This document shows, in pieces, positions 13,991-20,615 of a stretch of DNA of 20,923 nt (its first letter is position 1; each line of letters begins with the position of its first letter). The translations under genes and the position numbers were made by a program. Below the pieces are notes generated by a model. It was not told the origin of the DNA, made no database searches, and was given only the letters and a program-made list of their open reading frames with translations. Origin of the DNA: Chloroflexota bacterium (GTDB lineage: Bacteria; Chloroflexota; Dehalococcoidia; Tepidiformales; Tepidiformaceae); contig CAUJEQ010000065.1 in NCBI GenBank assembly GCA_963169135.1, positions 1-20,923 of the forward strand, given 5' to 3'.

Positions 13991-14103
13991 TACGTTGAGT
14001 GGGCTCGCGGCTGTTCGCCGTGAGCCCGAGACAGTGCCGTCACAGAGTCGCTCACCCCGCCTCGTGCACGGAAGGCCCCCGTTCGCGGGGGCCTTCGCCC
14101 TTT
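13991..14103 (+). ncRNA. candidate small structured RNA of about 110 nt (or terminated leader)
   Basis: A promoter, structured body and terminator occur in register with no reading frame between them. The body has an outer helix, GTTGAGT (13994-14000) with GCTCACC (14050-14056) (one mismatch and one wobble). An inner hairpin pairs GGGCTCGCGGC (14001-14011) with GCCGTGAGCCC (14017-14027). A small GAC/GTC hairpin follows at about 14030-14040. GTGAGC inside the inner hairpin (14020-14025) can alternatively pair with GCTCAC (14050-14055), so two mutually exclusive folds exist. It ends in a UUCG-capped terminator. It could be a stand-alone regulatory RNA or a riboswitch/attenuator ahead of the cupredoxin gene. 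It does not show the conserved loops of SRP RNA, 6S RNA or riboswitch classes I know. Confidence 0.5.
14071..14103 (+). terminator. UUCG-tetraloop intrinsic terminator
   Basis: An 11-bp stem, GAAGGCCCCCG (14071-14081) with CGGGGGCCTTC (14086-14096), capped by a TTCG tetraloop and followed by a short TTT at 14101-14103. The T-run is weak, but the stem is very stable. Confidence 0.75.
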
Positions 14104-14260
14104 ACAGCGGGATGCTGACGTAGCTCATAAGCGAAATGAATCGGCGTATCGAAACTAACCGTGTGTTGACCGGCGAGGAGTGCCAATTCGTGCATGCTAG
14201 GCGACACTGGGAAGAACCACATTTCGCTCCGGGGCATGGAGCGTGAGGAGTCACAAGGGC
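14104..14260. other. leader region of the cupredoxin gene
   Basis: No gene is seen. TTGACC (14166-14171) is a -35-like sequence but has no well-spaced -10. CGCTCC (14225-14230) and GGAGCG (14238-14243) form a hairpin ending just before the GAGGAG ribosome site at 14245-14250, which may modulate translation. Confidence 0.3.
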
Positions 14261-14659
14261 ATGCATCTCTCGAAACTGCGGCGGGTTGGGCTGTTGGTTG
14301 CATCGGCGGCGCTGATCGCCGGTATGGCCGCTGCCTGCGGCGGTGACGACGACACCGATTCGAACGGCAACGGCGGCGAAACGGCTACGACCGTTAGCGT
14401 CACGATCCCCGAAGGCGCTCCGGTCATCGACCAGGACAAGCTGAAGTTCGTCCCTGGCGAGATGAAGGTCAAAGTGGGCGAGAAGGTCTACTTCACGAAC
14501 AGCGAGACCGCGCTCCATACCGTGGATATCAACGGCGAGAACGAGTCCGGCAACATGAAGAAGGGGGACGTCTTCACCTTCGAGTTTCCGGCCGCTGGCG
14601 AGTACAAGATCACCTGCGCCTACCACCCCCAAATGAAGGCGACCATTATCGTCGAGTAA
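14261..14659 (+). CDS. plastocyanin-like cupredoxin lipoprotein
   Basis: 132-residue exported copper protein. A basic start and hydrophobic leader (RRVGLLVASAALIAGMAAA) end at Cys26, followed by GGDDD, the usual layout of a lipoprotein; the AAAC site is not an ideal lipobox. A Thr/Gly-rich spacer leads to a single cupredoxin domain (about 60-132). The type-1 copper ligands are visible: His86 (TALHTVDI), Cys119, His122 and Met125 (CAYHPQM). It would carry electrons, or bind copper, on the outer face of the membrane. The ATG at 14261 follows GAGGAG (14245-14250); the in-frame GTG at 14243 overlaps it and is rejected. It lies downstream of the candidate RNA and is convergent with the LCP gene, with 9 nt between stops. 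Its redox partner is not in the window. Confidence 0.92.
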   Translation: MHLSKLRRVGLLVASAALIAGMAAACGGDDDTDSNGNGGETATTVSVTIPEGAPVIDQDKLKFVPGEMKVKVGEKVYFTNSETALHTVDINGENESGNMKKGDVFTFEFPAAGEYKITCAYHPQMKATIIVE

Positions 14660-14668
14660 CGGCCGCCT

Positions 14669-16000
14669 TCATGGGCTCTGCAGCGCGGTGGCTGGGCCAA
14701 GCCGGACGAGTATGTCTGTTCCGCCGCCGGCGAGGGTCCCGGGCGGGTTCAAGAGCCGCAGGTCGAAGAGCCCGGTGAGCTTCCCCGCAGTGTAGGACAT
14801 GGCTGAAAGGTCGAAGATCCCTGGCTCGCCCGGGCCTTCGGCCTTTCGCATTTCGACATATTGGCGCGGGATACCGTAGGTCTCGAGGTGGGCCATCGCG
14901 AGGCGGGCCGCTTCGTCCTGGCCCTCCGGGTATTCGATGACGATCGCGGGAGCCTCGTCGCGCATTTGAGGATCGGCGGAGAACCGGTCGATGATGGCGT
15001 ACATCTCATCGCGGTTGGGCAGGAGGATGAGCTGGGCATCCTCGGAGATGCCCCCATAGAGCGCGGGCGCGAGCGAGAACGTCTCGATGGTATCGAGGTT
15101 CATCTGTTTTGCCAGGAGGGCAAACCCGGGCACCTGGGCGGTCTGGATGTCAGTCCGGAACGAATCGCGGTAGGCCTCCCAGAGCTCCGGGATTTTCGCC
15201 AGGTAGCCCAGACTTACCGACTTGCTGGCGACCGCCTTGATGACGATCTGCTGGCGTTCGATGCGCTTGATGTCGCCGTCGACGCGGACGCGGGAGTAGC
15301 CCAGGGCCTGGGCGCCATCCATGTGCTGCTCACCTGCTTTTACGGTGTTATCGGGAAACACATCAAGCACGTCGGTGCCGAAGTCAGAGATGTCTTCGGG
15401 GACGACGAGGTCGATGCCACCAAGCGCGTCGATCAGCTCCACAAACCCCACCCAGTCGATGACGACGTAGTAGTGGATGTCGAGGTTGAAGTTGTGTTCG
15501 GCTGCCGCGACGGCAGCGGCAGCTCCGCCCCCGGGGTACTTGTAGAACTGGCCGTAGGAGTAGGCGGCGTTGATCTTGTTCTCGGCCCAGATGCCGGGCT
15601 CGTTGCCGTAGGGGATCTCGGCCCACATGTCACGCGGGATGGCAAGCAGCTGAAGGCGCCCAGCATGCTTGTCGATGCTGGCGACGAACATCGTGTCGCT
15701 GCGGAAGGATGCGTCCTCCGGTTCCCAGGGGCGCCGGTCGAGGCCGAGCACGAGGATGTTCAGGCGGGCGTCGGGCGTCCATGCGGCGGGCCCGGTGGTC
15801 GAGATGCCGGGGAGTGAGACGTTAACGCCGATGTTCGTGCCCGGCACGAAGGCAGGGACCGACGGGACGCTGACCTCATTCGCCGGGAAGAGGTAGCGGT
15901 CGATGCGGGTGTAGGAGTAGAGCGACAGATAGACGGCGCCCAGGGCGATGACAATAATTGCCGCCACCTGCACCGGGCGCCGGGAGATGTGTGCCCGCAC
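14669..16000 (-). CDS. LytR-CpsA-Psr (LCP) family cell-wall polymer ligase
   Basis: LCP enzymes attach lipid-linked polymers (teichoic acids, arabinogalactan, capsule) to peptidoglycan outside the membrane. With the start used here the protein has 443 residues: a short basic N-terminus, one transmembrane helix (about 10-30), a Pro/Val-rich stalk, then the LCP domain. Landmarks are NILVLGLDRRPWEPE, RSDTM, AIPRDMWAEIPYG, NKINAAYSYGQ, DIHYYVVIDWVGFVELIDALGG and the IKRIERQQIVI block, including the conserved Arg/Asp residues that bind the polyprenyl pyrophosphate. A C-terminal extension of about 150 residues contains a LytR_C-like segment. The GTG at 16000 is chosen because GAGG lies 9 nt upstream. 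The longer GTG at 16084 would overlap the divergent nagA start and leave no promoter. Implies a monoderm-type or glycopolymer-bearing wall. Confidence 0.9.
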   Translation of the reverse strand: MRAHISRRPVQVAAIIVIALGAVYLSLYSYTRIDRYLFPANEVSVPSVPAFVPGTNIGVNVSLPGISTTGPAAWTPDARLNILVLGLDRRPWEPEDASFRSDTMFVASIDKHAGRLQLLAIPRDMWAEIPYGNEPGIWAENKINAAYSYGQFYKYPGGGAAAAVAAAEHNFNLDIHYYVVIDWVGFVELIDALGGIDLVVPEDISDFGTDVLDVFPDNTVKAGEQHMDGAQALGYSRVRVDGDIKRIERQQIVIKAVASKSVSLGYLAKIPELWEAYRDSFRTDIQTAQVPGFALLAKQMNLDTIETFSLAPALYGGISEDAQLILLPNRDEMYAIIDRFSADPQMRDEAPAIVIEYPEGQDEAARLAMAHLETYGIPRQYVEMRKAEGPGEPGIFDLSAMSYTAGKLTGLFDLRLLNPPGTLAGGGTDILVRLGPATALQSP

Positions 16001-16077
16001 GTGGGGTAACCTCGCCCCGGCGTTTTCCGAACGGTAGAGTTGCCGCTGATTCTGCGTCAAGGAAGCCGGTAAAGCCT

Positions 16078-17232
16078 GTGTCACAACGCCTGCTCATCCG
16101 CTCCGGCGTGCTTGCCCTGCCCTCAGGCCCCCACGGCGCGGACGTATTGTGCGAGGGCGGGAGGGTGGTCGCGATCGGACGGGATATCGAAGCCCCCGGG
16201 GCCCGCGTGGTGGACGCGCGCGGCCTGACGGTGGGGCCAGGGCTCATCGATGTCCACGTCCACGGTGGCGGCGGACACTCGTTCTTCACGCAGGACCGTT
16301 CGCGCATCGAGGCATACGCCGCGTGGGCGCCGCGTAACGGCGTGACGGCATTCCTCGTGAGCACTCTTGGCAACGGCCCGGATGAGACCGAGGCCATCCT
16401 TTCGGCACTGGCACCGGCAGTGGGCTCAACCGACGGAGCAGAAGTGCTCGGGTTCCACCTGGAGGGGCCATTCATCAACCCGGTCCGGCACGGCGCGTTT
16501 CCGCCCGGCATGTTGCGAATGCCGTCGCAGGAGGAGTGGGAGCGTTTCGCCGCGGCCGCGCGGGGCACGATCCGGCAGGTGACGCTGGCGCCGGAGCTGC
16601 CGGACGCGTTGCCGCTCATCCGGGCGATCGAGCGTTCAGCAAGCATCCCCGCGATGGGGCACACCGATGCGACGGCCGCCGAGTGTGCGGCCGGGTTCGA
16701 GGCCGGCATCCGGCATGTCACCCACCTGTTCAACGCGATGCGCCCCATTCACCAGCGCGAGGGCGGCCCGATCGTGGCTGCTCTCCTGGAGGACCGGGCG
16801 ACCTGCGAACTCATCTGCGACGGCGCGCACGTGGACCCGGCGCCCTTGCGCATGGCCTACCGGGTGCTCGGTCCGTCGCGGACGGTGGTGGTAACCGACA
16901 ACCTTCACCTGGCGGGGATGGAGGCGGCAAGCGGACGGTTCGCGGGCGAGGAGGTGACTGTGACCGGCGCAAAGGCGGCAAAGGCCGACGGCACGATCGT
17001 GGGGAGTGTCGCGACGATGGACACCCACTTCAGGAACACGCTGGAGTTCCTCGGTGTTGACGTGACGACGGCGTTCCGGCTGTGCTCGACCAACCCGGCG
17101 GGAGTGGCCGGGGCATCGGGACGCAAGGGGCAGATCGAGCCCGGCTTCGACGCGGACATGGTGCTCCTGGACAGCGAGCTGCGCGTGCGGCTGACGGTCT
17201 GCCGGGGCGAGGTGGCCTTCGACGGGCGGTGA
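16078..17232 (+). CDS. nagA: N-acetylglucosamine-6-phosphate deacetylase
   Basis: Amidohydrolase that removes acetate from GlcNAc-6-phosphate, feeding NagB. The 384-residue protein has the metal and catalytic residues in order: His60-x-His62 (DVHVHGGGG), Glu129 (FHLEGPF), His195 (MGHTDAT), His216 (VTHLFNAMRPIHQREGG), His251 (CDGAHVDP) and the catalytic Asp274 (VVTDNLHLAG). In relatives the last motif is usually VTDAMxAAG; here NLHLAG, with the Asp retained. The length is typical. The GTG at 16078 has GGAAG at 16061-16065, a longish 12-nt spacer, so the start is slightly uncertain. It is divergent from the LCP gene and ends 6 nt from the stop of the convergent MaoC-like gene. A link between cell-wall sugar recycling and the LCP neighbour is plausible. 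Confidence 0.94.
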   Translation: MSQRLLIRSGVLALPSGPHGADVLCEGGRVVAIGRDIEAPGARVVDARGLTVGPGLIDVHVHGGGGHSFFTQDRSRIEAYAAWAPRNGVTAFLVSTLGNGPDETEAILSALAPAVGSTDGAEVLGFHLEGPFINPVRHGAFPPGMLRMPSQEEWERFAAAARGTIRQVTLAPELPDALPLIRAIERSASIPAMGHTDATAAECAAGFEAGIRHVTHLFNAMRPIHQREGGPIVAALLEDRATCELICDGAHVDPAPLRMAYRVLGPSRTVVVTDNLHLAGMEAASGRFAGEEVTVTGAKAAKADGTIVGSVATMDTHFRNTLEFLGVDVTTAFRLCSTNPAGVAGASGRKGQIEPGFDADMVLLDSELRVRLTVCRGEVAFDGR

Positions 17233-17238
17233 GGAGGC

Positions 17239-17664
17239 CTACGCGGGCGAGGTGAATTCCACGACGGCGAAGCCGCGGACGCTGGGTTCACCCTGTTCGT
17301 TAATGATGGCGAGTTCGAGATCTGCACGGCGGGCGCCGTTTTCGTCATAGACACGGGCAACACGGCCCGCGATGTCGATGGGGCGGTTGGTCAGGTCGGG
17401 GCGGCGATGGGCGGCACGCACCTGGCAGACCCATCCGGCATCGCCGAGCCATTCATCGACGGCGCGGTAGAGGAGGCCGACCTTGAGCGGGCCGGGCACC
17501 AGCGTACCGGGCATGCCCTGGGCTTTCGCCGCCTCAGCGTCATAGAAGAACGCGGGGAAGGCCCACTGGAGCGCGCAGTAGCGGATGACCTGGCCGAGGT
17601 CCGGCTGGAGGTGGAGCACCGGGAGTTCGTCGCCTTCCTTCACGGCTGCGGGATCGAGGCTCAC
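17239..17664 (-). CDS. MaoC-like hot-dog protein, second subunit, lacking the usual Asp/His dyad
   Basis: 141-residue single hot-dog protein resembling the C-terminal half of MaoC/HTD2-type acyl-CoA hydratases (MPGTLVPGPLKVGLL matches the usual GxPGxxxxGPL element). In active hydratases the preceding motif reads RYSxxxxDxNPxHYD or NxHRIHYD. Here it is RYCALQWAFPAFFYD (28-42), so the Asp/Asn is Ala and the catalytic His is Phe. It may be a non-catalytic partner, a binding or thioesterase-like protein, or use other residues. The GTG at 17664 overlaps the preceding gene's stop by 4 nt, so the two are translated together and probably form a heterodimer, as in HadAB-type dehydratases. Confidence 0.8.
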   Translation of the reverse strand: MSLDPAAVKEGDELPVLHLQPDLGQVIRYCALQWAFPAFFYDAEAAKAQGMPGTLVPGPLKVGLLYRAVDEWLGDAGWVCQVRAAHRRPDLTNRPIDIAGRVARVYDENGARRADLELAIINEQGEPSVRGFAVVEFTSPA

Positions 17665-18125
17665 GCATCACCGCCGTCGCGGGCTTCAGCGGCCGAGTAC
17701 TGGGTCATCGTGCGACCGCTGCGGGCCACCGGGTTTCCGTCCGCGTCCTTGAAGATGACCTCAGCGCGGAAGTCGATGCTGTAGCCGAAGCGGCCACCGA
17801 AGCGCTCGTTGATGGCGACGACGGAATAGACCGACTCGAATTCCTCGCCCATGCGCAGTGGGCGCTCGAACTGCCATTCGTTGCTGATGAGGAGCGAGTT
17901 CGGCAGGAGCGAGGGCATCGCGGGTGTGTCGGCTTCGGAGTCGAGTGCGGCAAGGACATAGCCGGGGACCGGTTCGCCTGGCGCGGGGTGGTTCCGCGGG
18001 ATGCGCCCGGTGTAGACCTCCAGGGCGCGGCGATAGGCCTTCGGGGTCACCCGGACGCGGCCCATTGGCGTCTCCAGGCCGACGATGGCGCGGACTTCAT
18101 CGGTGAGCAGTGACGCTTCGGGCAT
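17661..18125 (-). CDS. FAS1-like/MaoC N-terminal-type hot-dog protein, first subunit
   Basis: 154-residue protein of the FAS1-like dehydratase (MaoC_dehydrat_N) type, which pairs with a MaoC subunit to form a bipartite enoyl-CoA hydratase. Recognisable parts are GRVRVTPKAYRRALEVYTG near the start, PSLLPNSLLISNEWQFERPLR (80-95 region), RMGEEFESVYSVVAINERFGG and a final DADGNPVARSGRTMTQYSA strand. In this family the first subunit is generally structural, so catalysis would have to come from the second subunit, which looks degenerate here. The ATG at 18125 has only a weak ribosome site. It is divergent from the cysteine desulfurase gene across 65 nt. Substrate unknown. Confidence 0.78.
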   Translation of the reverse strand: MPEASLLTDEVRAIVGLETPMGRVRVTPKAYRRALEVYTGRIPRNHPAPGEPVPGYVLAALDSEADTPAMPSLLPNSLLISNEWQFERPLRMGEEFESVYSVVAINERFGGRFGYSIDFRAEVIFKDADGNPVARSGRTMTQYSAAEARDGGDA

Positions 18126-18174
18126 GGGAGAAGCCTAAGCTCCCGGGGCGGCCAGCCTCAACCGCACCGGCGTT

Positions 18175-18183
18175 TGGTACGCT
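18175..18183 (+). promoter_or_regulatory. extended -10 candidate for the cysteine desulfurase gene
   Basis: TGGTACGCT matches the TGn-TAnnnT pattern and ends 7 nt before the ATG at 18191, so transcription would start at or next to the start codon. It shares TGGTACnnTGAGA with the site before the GreA-type gene. Confidence 0.4.
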
Positions 18184-18190
18184 GAGATGG

Positions 18191-19366
18191 ATGATTTACC
18201 TGGACCACGCCGCGACGACCCAGCTGCGCCCCGAAGCGCGGGAGGCGATGCTCCCGTTCCTGGGCGCGCGCTTCGGCAACCCCAGCGGCCTCTACGCAGT
18301 GGGCCGCGACGCGCAGGATGCCCTGGACGCGGCCAGGCGGACAGTCGCCGAGTGCCTTGGCGCGCGGCCGCCGGAGGTGCTGTTCACCAGCGGGGGTACG
18401 GAAAGCATCAACGCGGCCACGCTCGGGATTGCCTACGCCATGCGGCGGGCGGGCGCGGGCAACCACGTGATCACGTCAGCGATCGAGCACCATGCGGGGC
18501 TGCACGTGGCCCAGCACCTGGAGGAGCTCGGGTTCGAGGTGACGACCATCGGCTGCGATAGCGACGGCAAGGTGAGCGTCACGGAGTTCGTGCGGGCGCT
18601 GCGGCCGGGCACCGTGCTGGCGAGCGTAATGCTGGCGAACAACGAGGTGGGGACGATCCAGCCGATCGAGGAGCTGGCTGGCATCCTGCGGGAGTTTGCG
18701 AACAAGGCGAGCCACCGGGTGGCATTGCACACCGATGCGGTCCAGGCCCCGGGGTGGATGGCACTCGACGTGGAGAAGCTGGGCGTCGACGCGCTCAGCC
18801 TGTCGTCGCACAAGTTCGGCGGGCCGAAGGGGAGCGGAGTGCTCTACCTGCGGCGCGCAACGCCGTTTCGCCCGCTGTTGCACGGAGGCGGGCAGGAGAT
18901 GCAGAAGCGGGCGGGCACGGAGAACGTCGCTGGCATCGTCGGGACCGCCACAGCCCTTCAGTTGGCGGCATCGGGGAGCGCCGAACGAGCGGCGCGTGTG
19001 CGGGCTCTTCGGGACCGGTTGCGGGAAGGGATCCTGGCGGCGGTGCCCGACGCGCAGGTGAACGGTTGCCAGGTGGATTGCGTGCCGAACAACCTGAACA
19101 TCGCGTTCGGGGGGCTGGAGAGCGACACGCTTGTACAGCGGCTGGACGCGCGCGGGATCGCCGTGAGTTCGGGCAGCGCGTGTTCGAACTCGACGTGGGA
19201 ACCCTCGCACGTGTTGATGGCGATGGGCGTGCCGATCCGCCGGGCGGTGGGGAGCGTGCGTTTCTCCCTGGGCGAGACGACGACCGAAGCCGAGATTGAC
19301 GAGGTGCTCCGCGTGCTGCCGGCCGAGGTGGCGGCGGTGCGGGCGGTTGGCGTGCCCGCCGTCTGA
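18191..19366 (+). CDS. cysteine desulfurase (IscS/NifS type)
   Basis: PLP enzyme that takes sulfur from cysteine for Fe-S clusters, thiolated tRNA or other cofactors. The 391-residue protein starts MIYLDHAATTQLRPEAREAM and shows FTSGGTESINAA (65-76), His100 (EHH), Asp182 (HTDAVQ), the PLP lysine Lys208 (SSHKFGGPKGSG) and the catalytic Cys331 in SSGSACSNSTWEPSHVL, the class-I (IscS-like) loop. The length fits IscS/NifS. The ATG at 18191 starts directly on the conserved N-terminus. No iscU, tRNA-thiouridylase or other sulfur-acceptor gene is next to it, so the pathway it serves is not evident. It is divergent from the hot-dog pair and convergent with the LuxR-type gene. Confidence 0.94.
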   Translation: MIYLDHAATTQLRPEAREAMLPFLGARFGNPSGLYAVGRDAQDALDAARRTVAECLGARPPEVLFTSGGTESINAATLGIAYAMRRAGAGNHVITSAIEHHAGLHVAQHLEELGFEVTTIGCDSDGKVSVTEFVRALRPGTVLASVMLANNEVGTIQPIEELAGILREFANKASHRVALHTDAVQAPGWMALDVEKLGVDALSLSSHKFGGPKGSGVLYLRRATPFRPLLHGGGQEMQKRAGTENVAGIVGTATALQLAASGSAERAARVRALRDRLREGILAAVPDAQVNGCQVDCVPNNLNIAFGGLESDTLVQRLDARGIAVSSGSACSNSTWEPSHVLMAMGVPIRRAVGSVRFSLGETTTEAEIDEVLRVLPAEVAAVRAVGVPAV

Positions 19367-19416
19367 CGGGGACACAAATTGCCCGGCGCTCGGCGACGAC
19401 CCCCTCGCCGGCGAGG

Positions 19417-19920
19417 CTACCGCTGGCTGGCGCTTCTCAGATAGTCCTCAGCAGCTTGTTCGGTCGCGAAGCACCGTTCATCTATCACGAAGGTCCCCGC
19501 CGAGGGTGCCGGAGCCATCTCCCCGAGACAGAACGCGCCATTTCGCTGGGTACTCAGGGCCGAACCGTTCGATGTCGCGGCGTGATCGTCGGCTCGGGAG
19601 TGAGCCGCCCGGACTACTAGCATGCCTGCCAGTGACACGCCCAGGACCGCGACGACTCCGGCGGCCTGCGGGGTCAGGAAAGGTGGTACCAGGGCAAGCA
19701 AGCGCCGAATCGGCGCCACCCCCACCCGCACAAGCAGACTTCGATCGCTTCCTGTCCCGAGAATCGCGTGAATGCTCTTGAGGTGGAACCGCACGGCGTT
19801 CCTACTGATGCCCAAGGCGGTCGCGATTTCATTGTTGGTGAGTCCGCTCGCCGCCAAATCGAGGACTATCCGCTGGGTTGGCGTTAGTCCGGACCCGGAG
19901 GGTGTCGAACTGTCGTGCAT
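19417..19920 (-). CDS. membrane-anchored LuxR-type HTH protein with extracytoplasmic two-Cys module
   Basis: 167-residue single-span protein. Residues 12-66 form a LuxR/GerE-type HTH (LTPTQRIVLDLAASGLTNNE, then LGISRNAVRFHLKSIHAILG). Arg/Leu-rich residues follow, then a transmembrane helix (about 85-104: PQAAGVVAVLGVSLAGMLVV). The outside C-terminus has Cys131 and Cys150 (FCLGEMAP ... RCFATEQAAEDYL). The same C-x-G-x-M-A-P ... C-F-x-x-E-Q-x-A pattern occurs in the secreted protein encoded just upstream. There is no receiver domain, so signalling is presumably by the external part or by proteolysis, as in one-component membrane regulators. The ATG at 19920 has GGGAG 7 nt upstream. It is the second gene of a pair with a 48-nt gap. 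Confidence 0.82.
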   Translation of the reverse strand: MHDSSTPSGSGLTPTQRIVLDLAASGLTNNEIATALGISRNAVRFHLKSIHAILGTGSDRSLLVRVGVAPIRRLLALVPPFLTPQAAGVVAVLGVSLAGMLVVRAAHSRADDHAATSNGSALSTQRNGAFCLGEMAPAPSAGTFVIDERCFATEQAAEDYLRSASQR

Positions 19921-19940
19921 GCGTGGACTCCCGACTCAAA

Positions 19941-19956
19941 CGGGCGACATCGCCCG
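19941..19956 (-). repeat. hairpin in the gap between the crystallin-like and LuxR-type genes
   Basis: CGGGCG (19941-19946) and CGCCCG (19951-19956) form a 6-bp stem with an ACAT loop, 13-28 nt after the upstream gene's stop. There is no U-tract. It might tune the ratio of the two proteins. Confidence 0.35.
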
Positions 19957-19968
19957 AACCGCGTCCCC

Positions 19969-20475
19969 TTAGTATGGCTCTTTCCACGAGGACGACTGAT
20001 CGTTGAGCACTCCAAGCGTGGCCTGGAACCCGGTGATCCGTAACGACGCGCCGCCGAAGTACGTGTGCTCGCACAGGTCGACGGTCCGTCCGCACTCGGC
20101 GACTGCCGACCCGGCGCTATCATTCCAACCAATCAGGTTGAAGTCTCCGTGCTCCCAGAGACCCCCACAGCCCTGGTCGGTCCAGAACTTGTACCAGCCT
20201 CCGCCGAAATTGGCATCGCGGTAAATCGTAGAGTGGGTGTACACCGCATCTGCAGCACCGAATTGCTGAGCTTCTTGTTCGTCTTCGAAGCACGCCTCGG
20301 ACAAGATCGGGTCGATGTCGGAGTCTTCAGCGCGTGGCGCCATCTGACCCCAGCAGTACTGGTCCGACTTGCTAGTCGCGCTCGAACTCTTGCCGGTCAG
20401 AGCGAGGAGCCCGAACGCCAACATGGACGAGCCGAGCATGACTCCGATTAGAGTGAATTTCTGTAGCTGAGACAT
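19969..20475 (-). CDS. secreted beta-gamma-crystallin / I36 inhibitor-like protein with N-terminal two-Cys module
   Basis: 168-residue exported or anchored protein. An N-terminal hydrophobic helix (about 8-27) precedes a module with Cys41 and Cys62 (YCWGQMAP ... ACFEDEQEAQQF). A beta-gamma-crystallin-type domain follows, made of two Greek-key motifs. The first has IYRDANFGGGWYKF and ends in WNDSAGS (117-123). The second has CEHTYFGGASLRI and ends in LNDQSSS (157-163). The ND-x-x-S/T-S sequence is the calcium-binding signature of microbial crystallins and is exact in the second copy, while the first has Gly at the Ser/Thr position. The same fold occurs in family I36 peptidase inhibitors of actinobacteria. 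The ATG at 20475 has AAGGAAGGAA just upstream. It is co-oriented with and upstream of the LuxR-type gene. Confidence 0.8.
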   Translation of the reverse strand: MSQLQKFTLIGVMLGSSMLAFGLLALTGKSSSATSKSDQYCWGQMAPRAEDSDIDPILSEACFEDEQEAQQFGAADAVYTHSTIYRDANFGGGWYKFWTDQGCGGLWEHGDFNLIGWNDSAGSAVAECGRTVDLCEHTYFGGASLRITGFQATLGVLNDQSSSWKEPY

Positions 20476-20615
20476 CGTTCCTTCCTTTCGCCCGTGGCGG
20501 TTTCGGCATCGTAACTACGCCCTTGGGGGTGCGTCGCTACCCCCCCGCGTCCAGCCCAAACCCTGCAGGCTCGCTCATGTACAATCCCGGACATCCGCAA
20601 CCCGGGGGTACTCCC
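20476..20615. promoter_or_regulatory. divergent intergenic region with a -10 candidate and a hairpin
   Basis: TACAAT (20580-20585) matches five of six -10 bases and lies 30 nt before the acyl-CoA ligase ATG; no good -35 is seen. GGGGGT (20525-20530) pairs with ACCCCC (20539-20544) around an 8-nt loop, closer to the crystallin-like gene, and may act as a leader hairpin or boundary. No gene is seen in these 140 nt. Confidence 0.4.

Noticed and set aside
13991..14103. Identity of the candidate RNA as SRP RNA, 6S RNA or a c-di-GMP or fluoride riboswitch
   Set aside because: The conserved loop sequences of these classes are not present; only the promoter, helices and terminator are supported.
16001..16084. 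Longer start (GTG at 16084) for the LCP gene
   Set aside because: It would overlap the nagA start codon within the palindrome GTGTCAC and leave no promoter or leader for either gene. The GTG at 16000 has a GAGG ribosome site and puts the transmembrane helix near the N-terminus.
19404..19415. CTCGCCGGCGAG palindrome as a terminator between the cysteine desulfurase and LuxR-type genes
   Set aside because: A 12-bp palindrome with no loop and no T-run; it cannot form a useful hairpin as it stands and is expected occasionally in GC-rich DNA.
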